From Chroococcidiopsidaceae cyanobacterium YX2bin18 (lineage in GTDB: Bacteria; Cyanobacteriota; Cyanobacteriia; Cyanobacteriales; Chroococcidiopsidaceae), in the NCBI GenBank assembly GCA_030446505.1, contig JAUJND010000018.1:1-60582 (forward strand): a stretch of DNA of 60,582 nt, written 5' to 3'. The stretch's first letter is position 1. Each line of letters starts with the position of its first letter. Of the stretch, positions 56,805 to 60,582 are shown piece after piece. The position numbers and the translations under genes were made by a program. The notes under the pieces are model-generated. The model was not told where the DNA came from and made no database searches. It was given only the letters and a program-made list of their open reading frames with translations.

Positions 56805-58031
56805 CTAACTATGTTCTGCTACCACGGAAGTGCTTCTCAACAGTTCGACCGCAGCTTGATATTGCTGATCGCCTTCTGTCCCTAGCTGTTCACGAGTAAT
56901 TGCTTCTAGGGAGACTACGCGGTCTGGTGTAATGCCTAGCTTGTGAATATCTCGATGGTTAGGGGTTTCGTACTTAGCAATGGTGACAGCTAATCCAGAG
57001 CCATCTGACAAATTAAATAAGGACTGAATCAAGCCTTTACCAAAGGTTTTTTCTCCTACCAGTTGAGCACGATCGTTATCTTGCAGTGCTCCAGCTAAAA
57101 TTTCACTAGCGCTGGCAGTTCCTTGATTAACTAAAACCACAAGTGGATCGTGAGTCAGCGCTGATCCAAATGCTTCAAAGCTACCCTGAATCCCTTGGCG
57201 ATTAACCGTGTAAACAATGGTTCCTTGGTCTAACCACAAACGAGCAATTTCAATTCCTGCTTGCAACAGACCACCAGGATTATTCCGCAGATCGAGAATA
57301 TAAGCTTCGGCTCCCTGTTTTTCCAGTTGAGCGATCGCTCTCGCGAATTCTGTTACCGCATTAGCATTAAATTGGCTCAGGCGAATGTATCCAATCGGCA
57401 CTTCTTGTGCAGAAGAACGCAATTCTGCAACTACAGGATTAAGAGCAATGCGATCGCGCACCAATTGAATTTCTCTACTATCTCCCTGGCGCTCCAGCAT
57501 CAAAGAGACACGACTACCAATCGCACCGCGCATTCGCGCTGCAGCTTCGTCAAGCGTAATTTTTGTTGTGGGGATGCCATCAATCTGGATAATCTGATCA
57601 TGCGCTTGAATCCCTGCTTTTTCTGCTGGGGAGCCAGCGATCGGGGCTACAACTTCCAGTTGACCAGTCTTAGTAAGAGCAATTTGCAATCCCACCCCCG
57701 TCAGTTCACCAGACGTATTTACCTGTAAACTGCGGTATTGCTCCGGTCTCAAGAACCGAGTAAAAGGGTCGTCAAGGCTAGCAAGCATTTGCTCAATCGC
57801 ATTGTAGGTGGAATCTTTATCTACAAGCTGCTGTTTGAGAATTGTTTGCCGAACTACTGCCCAGTTTTGATGATTAAATGTATCGTCCAAGTAAGTGCGA
57901 TTTACAAGCCGCCAGGCTTCGGATACCAGCTTCTGCTCCTCCGTCAAAGCGATCGCTGGTCTACTCAGGGCAAACGTCAGCACGATTGGTAGTAACAGTA
58001 AAATTCCGTCGCGAAAAACTCGTTTGTACAT
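56805..58031 (-). CDS. ctpA: Carboxyl-terminal processing protease (S41)
   Basis: The protein has 408 residues. The signal peptide MYKRVFRDGILLLLPIVLTF cleaves near PAIALT, so it is exported to the lumen or periplasm. A PDZ domain lies at about 100-185 (GVGLQIALTKTGQLEVVAPI, AGIQAHDQIIQIDGI). The catalytic domain has the nucleophile Ser in NQGTASASEILAGALQDN and the Lys in GEKTFGKGLIQ, a Ser-Lys dyad. CtpA removes the C-terminal extension of the photosystem II D1 precursor, which is needed for the oxygen-evolving cluster; CtpB/C paralogues are harder to exclude. Its position divergent from petB-petD is, to my knowledge, common in cyanobacteria. The frame is intact. Confidence 0.9.
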   Translation of the reverse strand: MYKRVFRDGILLLLPIVLTFALSRPAIALTEEQKLVSEAWRLVNRTYLDDTFNHQNWAVVRQTILKQQLVDKDSTYNAIEQMLASLDDPFTRFLRPEQYRSLQVNTSGELTGVGLQIALTKTGQLEVVAPIAGSPAEKAGIQAHDQIIQIDGIPTTKITLDEAAARMRGAIGSRVSLMLERQGDSREIQLVRDRIALNPVVAELRSSAQEVPIGYIRLSQFNANAVTEFARAIAQLEKQGAEAYILDLRNNPGGLLQAGIEIARLWLDQGTIVYTVNRQGIQGSFEAFGSALTHDPLVVLVNQGTASASEILAGALQDNDRAQLVGEKTFGKGLIQSLFNLSDGSGLAVTIAKYETPNHRDIHKLGITPDRVVSLEAITREQLGTEGDQQYQAAVELLRSTSVVAEHS

Positions 58032-58319
58032 CTACAACTTATCCCAAAATTTGCTCTCTCAATCCTAATTGCGCTTTCTGTATACCAGTGTTTATGAAAA
58101 CACCCTCTCGATTATGTTAATTTTTTTATAGAACCGATGCAGAAAGATTTAACTACTGACGGGAAATGACAACACTCAGATGCCTCAGTAGTTGAACCAA
58201 CTACACCGAGTTATAACCAACTGGATTTCCAGTAATTGGCACTTTGAAAAGCCTCCCCTCCCTTCGGTGAGATTGGGAGTTTCAATAACCGTAATTAATG
58301 TTTTAGGAACTCTTGCTTC
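58032..58319. promoter_or_regulatory. Divergent promoter region of ctpA and petB
   Basis: 288 bp between two start codons facing away from each other. AT-rich blocks near 58110-58135 and the stretch GGCACTTTGAAAAGCCTCCC near 58238 are visible, but I could not assign -10/-35 elements with confidence. Confidence 0.5.
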
Positions 58320-58988
58320 ATGTTTTCTAAACAGGTAACAGACTCAAAAGTATATGACTGGTTTGAAGAACGCCTAGAGATTCAGGCGCTCGCTGAGGAC
58401 GTTACTAGCAAGTATGTCCCTCCCCACGTCAATATCTTCTACTGCTTCGGCGGGATGGCGCTGACTTGCTTTTTGATCCAGTTTGCGACTGGATTTGCGA
58501 TGACGTTCTACTACAAACCGACAGTCACCGAAGCTTATACTTCCGTGCAAGCTCTGATGACTGAGGTAAATTTTGGTTGGCTTATCCGCTCCGTTCACCG
58601 CTGGTCTGCCAGCATGATGGTGCTGATTATGATCCTGCACACTTTCCGAGTTTACTTAACAGGTGGTTTTAAAAAGCCCCGTGAATTAACCTGGATAACA
58701 GGTGTTATTTTAGCCGTTATCACTGTTTCATTTGGTGTGACCGGTTACTCGCTGCCTTGGGATCAAGTTGGCTACTGGGCTGTGAAAATTGTTAGCGGTG
58801 TGCCAGAGGCAATTCCTATAGTCGGAACCACAATTTCTGATCTGCTGCGTGGCGGTTCAAGCGTAGGTCAAGCGACGCTAACTCGTTACTACAGCGCCCA
58901 CACTTTTGTGCTGCCCTGGCTGATTGCCGTTTTTATGCTGTTGCACTTCTTAATGATCCGCAAGCAAGGTATTTCCGGTCCGTTGTAA
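58320..58988 (+). CDS. petB: Cytochrome b6 of the cytochrome b6f complex
   Basis: The protein has 222 residues, the usual cyanobacterial length. Four TM helices carry the two b-haem His pairs: the first partners in [13 protein letters not shown] and [13 protein letters not shown], the second in [11 protein letters not shown] and [13 protein letters not shown]. The Cys that binds haem c(n) is in [13 protein letters not shown] (C42 in this numbering). It passes electrons from plastoquinol and builds the proton gradient in the thylakoid. It precedes petD by 180 bp in the conserved order. The frame is intact. Confidence 0.97.
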   Translation: MFSKQVTDSKVYDWFEERLEIQALAEDVTSKYVPPHVNIFYCFGGMALTCFLIQFATGFAMTFYYKPTVTEAYTSVQALMTEVNFGWLIRSVHRWSASMMVLIMILHTFRVYLTGGFKKPRELTWITGVILAVITVSFGVTGYSLPWDQVGYWAVKIVSGVPEAIPIVGTTISDLLRGGSSVGQATLTRYYSAHTFVLPWLIAVFMLLHFLMIRKQGISGPL

Positions 58989-59168
58989 CTTAAAGTATAG
59001 GCTTGTCGATTAGCCTTGTAACTCCAATCACATAGCCGTCAGCAATTAGCCTCAAGACGAGTTGTTTTTAAACTGATAACTAAAAACTAAAAATTAACAC
59101 TTGGATCTTTTGCTAAAAGCTGATAGCAACAACTGTTTTGACTGAACTTACAAAGGATACTGTTAACG

Positions 59169-59651
59169 ATGGGAACACAGAAAAAACCAGATATAACCGA
59201 TCCAATATTACGCGAAAAACTTGCTAAGGGCATGGGTCACAACTATTATGGTGAACCAGCTTGGCCTAATGACCTGCTATACATTTTCCCCGTTGTAATC
59301 CTGGGAACTGGGGCGTGTATTGTTGCCCTTTCGATATTAGACCCTGCTATGGTTGGGGAACCAGCGAATCCCTTTGCAACACCATTAGAGATTCTGCCGG
59401 AGTGGTATTTATATCCTGTCTTCCAGATTCTGCGCTCCGTTCCCAACAAACTTTTAGGGGTTTTAGCAATGGCTGGTATCCCTTTGGGATTACTAGTTAT
59501 TCCATTCATTGAGAACGTTAATAAGTTCCAAAATCCATTTCGGCGTCCTGTGGCGACTACGTTATTTATGATTGGCACTGTAATCACTATTTGGCTGGGC
59601 ATTGGTGCTACGTTCCCAATCGATAAATCCTTCACGCTAGGTCTTTTCTAA
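59169..59651 (+). CDS. petD: Cytochrome b6f complex subunit IV
   Basis: The protein has 160 residues, standard length. Three TM helices correspond to the C-terminal part of mitochondrial cytochrome b. The PEWY motif of the quinol-oxidation site is in [18 protein letters not shown]. The N-terminus [20 protein letters not shown] and the end FTLGLF are typical. It pairs with petB in the b6f dimer and is co-transcribed with it. The frame is intact. Confidence 0.97.
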   Translation: MGTQKKPDITDPILREKLAKGMGHNYYGEPAWPNDLLYIFPVVILGTGACIVALSILDPAMVGEPANPFATPLEILPEWYLYPVFQILRSVPNKLLGVLAMAGIPLGLLVIPFIENVNKFQNPFRRPVATTLFMIGTVITIWLGIGATFPIDKSFTLGLF

Positions 59652-60152
59652 ATCAGCTACAAAATAGCGTTTTGATGCCTGTGTATTCCTGATTAAGTGC
59701 TGATGTGCTAGTGAGGTTTACCAGGCATCAATTTTAGTAACAATTAGCTTTTTTTAGCTAATGAATAATTATTTTTTACTTTAATGGTCAAGCTAGAGCG
59801 TATTAAAGCAAGACCGTGTTTGTTACGAACATTATTTCTACTGTTGGGAACTTATTTACCTAATCTAGATTGAACAGCTTGAAATTAGAAGATAGAATTA
59901 AGGAAAGCCTCTTAATTCAAAAAAGATTCAAAACCAAGTAAAATACTTTTATAGAAAAAGGCTAGAGTTAATTCCTCCTGCATCGCTTGGGACAATTTAT
60001 CTACGAGCGCGGTACAGATGAAAGAAATCTATTGCTTATTAAGCGTAGTTGAAATAAACGCTAAATGCAACAATTATTACTAGTAATGCGTCTATGCTAC
60101 TAGCTCTTTAAGGAAACTAGCTATCCTAGAGGCACAGGAGACAAGCAATAAA
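59652..60152. other. Intergenic region after petD
   Basis: 500 bp, AT-rich. No gene remnant was recognised. T-rich stretches near 59750-59780 could include the petBD terminator, but no strong stem was seen. A GGCACAGGAG box lies 12 bp before the next ATG. Confidence 0.5.
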
Positions 60153-60582
60153 ATGAGCCTCAAATCCTTTCAATTCAATTTCTCTAACCTAACCCGTTGG
60201 ATTACCCTTTTTGTAGTTATTTCCTTACTAGGTTCTGTGGGTCTAGGCTGGTTGGTTAACTCGTTTCTAGTTTTAGTTGGGCTGCTCTTGATAACACCAA
60301 TTTTAGCGTTTGGCGGTTTTCGGTGGTGGCTACAACGCAATTTAGTCCAAAACCGCTGCCCTGTCTGCGATTCTGAATTTACTGGATTAAATCGAACCCA
60401 GCTACAATGTCCAAGTTGTGGCGAACCGCTCAAGGTGAAACAGGGACAATTCAACCGTTTGACACCTCCTGGCACAATTGATGTGCAAGCAGTTGAAGTA
60501 ACAACCCAAGCAGAGGAAGAAGAAAAGGAGGTGCAAGAGACCAAGAGCGAGCTGTCTCGGAAGCGTGGTAGGATTCTGGCTG
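60153..60582 (+). CDS. Membrane protein with zinc ribbon (partial, cut by window edge)
   Basis: ATG 60153, with GGAG at 60137, opens at least 143 residues that run off the window. Two hydrophobic helices (WITLFVVISLLGSVGLGWLV, LVLVGLLLITPILAFGG) are followed by a zinc ribbon with CPVCDSEF and CPSCGEPL (two CxxC knuckles 19 residues apart) and an acidic, Glu-rich linker (AEEEEKEVQETK). A membrane anchor plus cytoplasmic zinc ribbon suggests a scaffold or regulatory protein; I do not recognise a named family. The position downstream of petBD may or may not be functional. The frame is intact as far as seen. Confidence 0.7.
   Translation, partial: MSLKSFQFNFSNLTRWITLFVVISLLGSVGLGWLVNSFLVLVGLLLITPILAFGGFRWWLQRNLVQNRCPVCDSEFTGLNRTQLQCPSCGEPLKVKQGQFNRLTPPGTIDVQAVEVTTQAEEEEKEVQETKSELSRKRGRILA

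Overview
The window is cyanobacterial chromosome. It carries petB and petD (cytochrome b6f), cyAbrB, a COP23-domain gene and families typical of cyanobacteria (DUF1822, DUF2808, DUF4168), together with frequent GCGATCGC (HIP1) octamers. A dispersed repeat built on GCGATGCCTTCGGCGG resembles repeats I know from filamentous cyanobacteria. The genus cannot be fixed from the window.

Layout. 0-9.4 kb: tail of a PstS-like phosphate-binding protein, rsmI, then a block made of a pentapeptide-repeat/membrane/CHAT-protease gene, a DUF1822 gene and a sigma-70-family gene. To the right lie a 39-codon ORF and a vanadium haloperoxidase gene. Both have an almost identical promoter-like motif at the same distance from the ATG, and a third copy of the motif sits beside a broken duplicate of the sigma gene. 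9.8-20.2 kb: PD-(D/E)XK nuclease, phosphohexomutase, broken LapA-like and TauE genes, a CHASE4-PAS-GGDEF-EAL gene with a broken EAL domain, and a frameshifted YncE/phosphoesterase gene. 20.5-24.2 kb: a ferric-iron ABC operon (futA, futB) followed by a COG4280-like membrane protein. 24.4-30 kb: decayed MshEN-like, M48 peptidase, COP23 and sdhB genes, with an intact DUF427 gene. 30.7-35.8 kb: intact cyAbrB, CPBP protease, cobL, cobH, DUF1868 and holA. 35.9-42.9 kb: broken DUF4168 gene, a long AT-rich spacer, broken phoX and an intact ABC exporter. 42.9-56.7 kb: a gene graveyard with IS6, IS630 and IS903-type elements, broken DUF2808, nagB, carotenoid oxygenase, trmFO, M50 protease, MBL-fold, methyltransferase, alpha/beta-hydrolase and Uma2 genes, an aberrant tRNA-Arg(CCG), and an intact brnT-brnA pair between two 140-bp direct repeats. 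56.8-60.6 kb: ctpA divergent from petB-petD, then a zinc-ribbon membrane protein cut by the window edge.

The main global feature is the uneven distribution of lesions. About twenty genes, several over 1.2 kb, show no visible defect. About twenty others carry one to many small indels, many of them in short homopolymers. This fits real genome erosion under relaxed selection, as in host-restricted cyanobacteria, but locally poor consensus sequence could also produce part of it. Reads are needed to separate the two.

The best candidate for an undescribed system is the CHAT / DUF1822 / sigma block at 1.5-9.1 kb: a membrane-tethered caspase-like protease next to its own sigma factor, with a candidate regulon marked by a repeated AGCCTTCGTTACA motif that includes a secondary-metabolism-type haloperoxidase.
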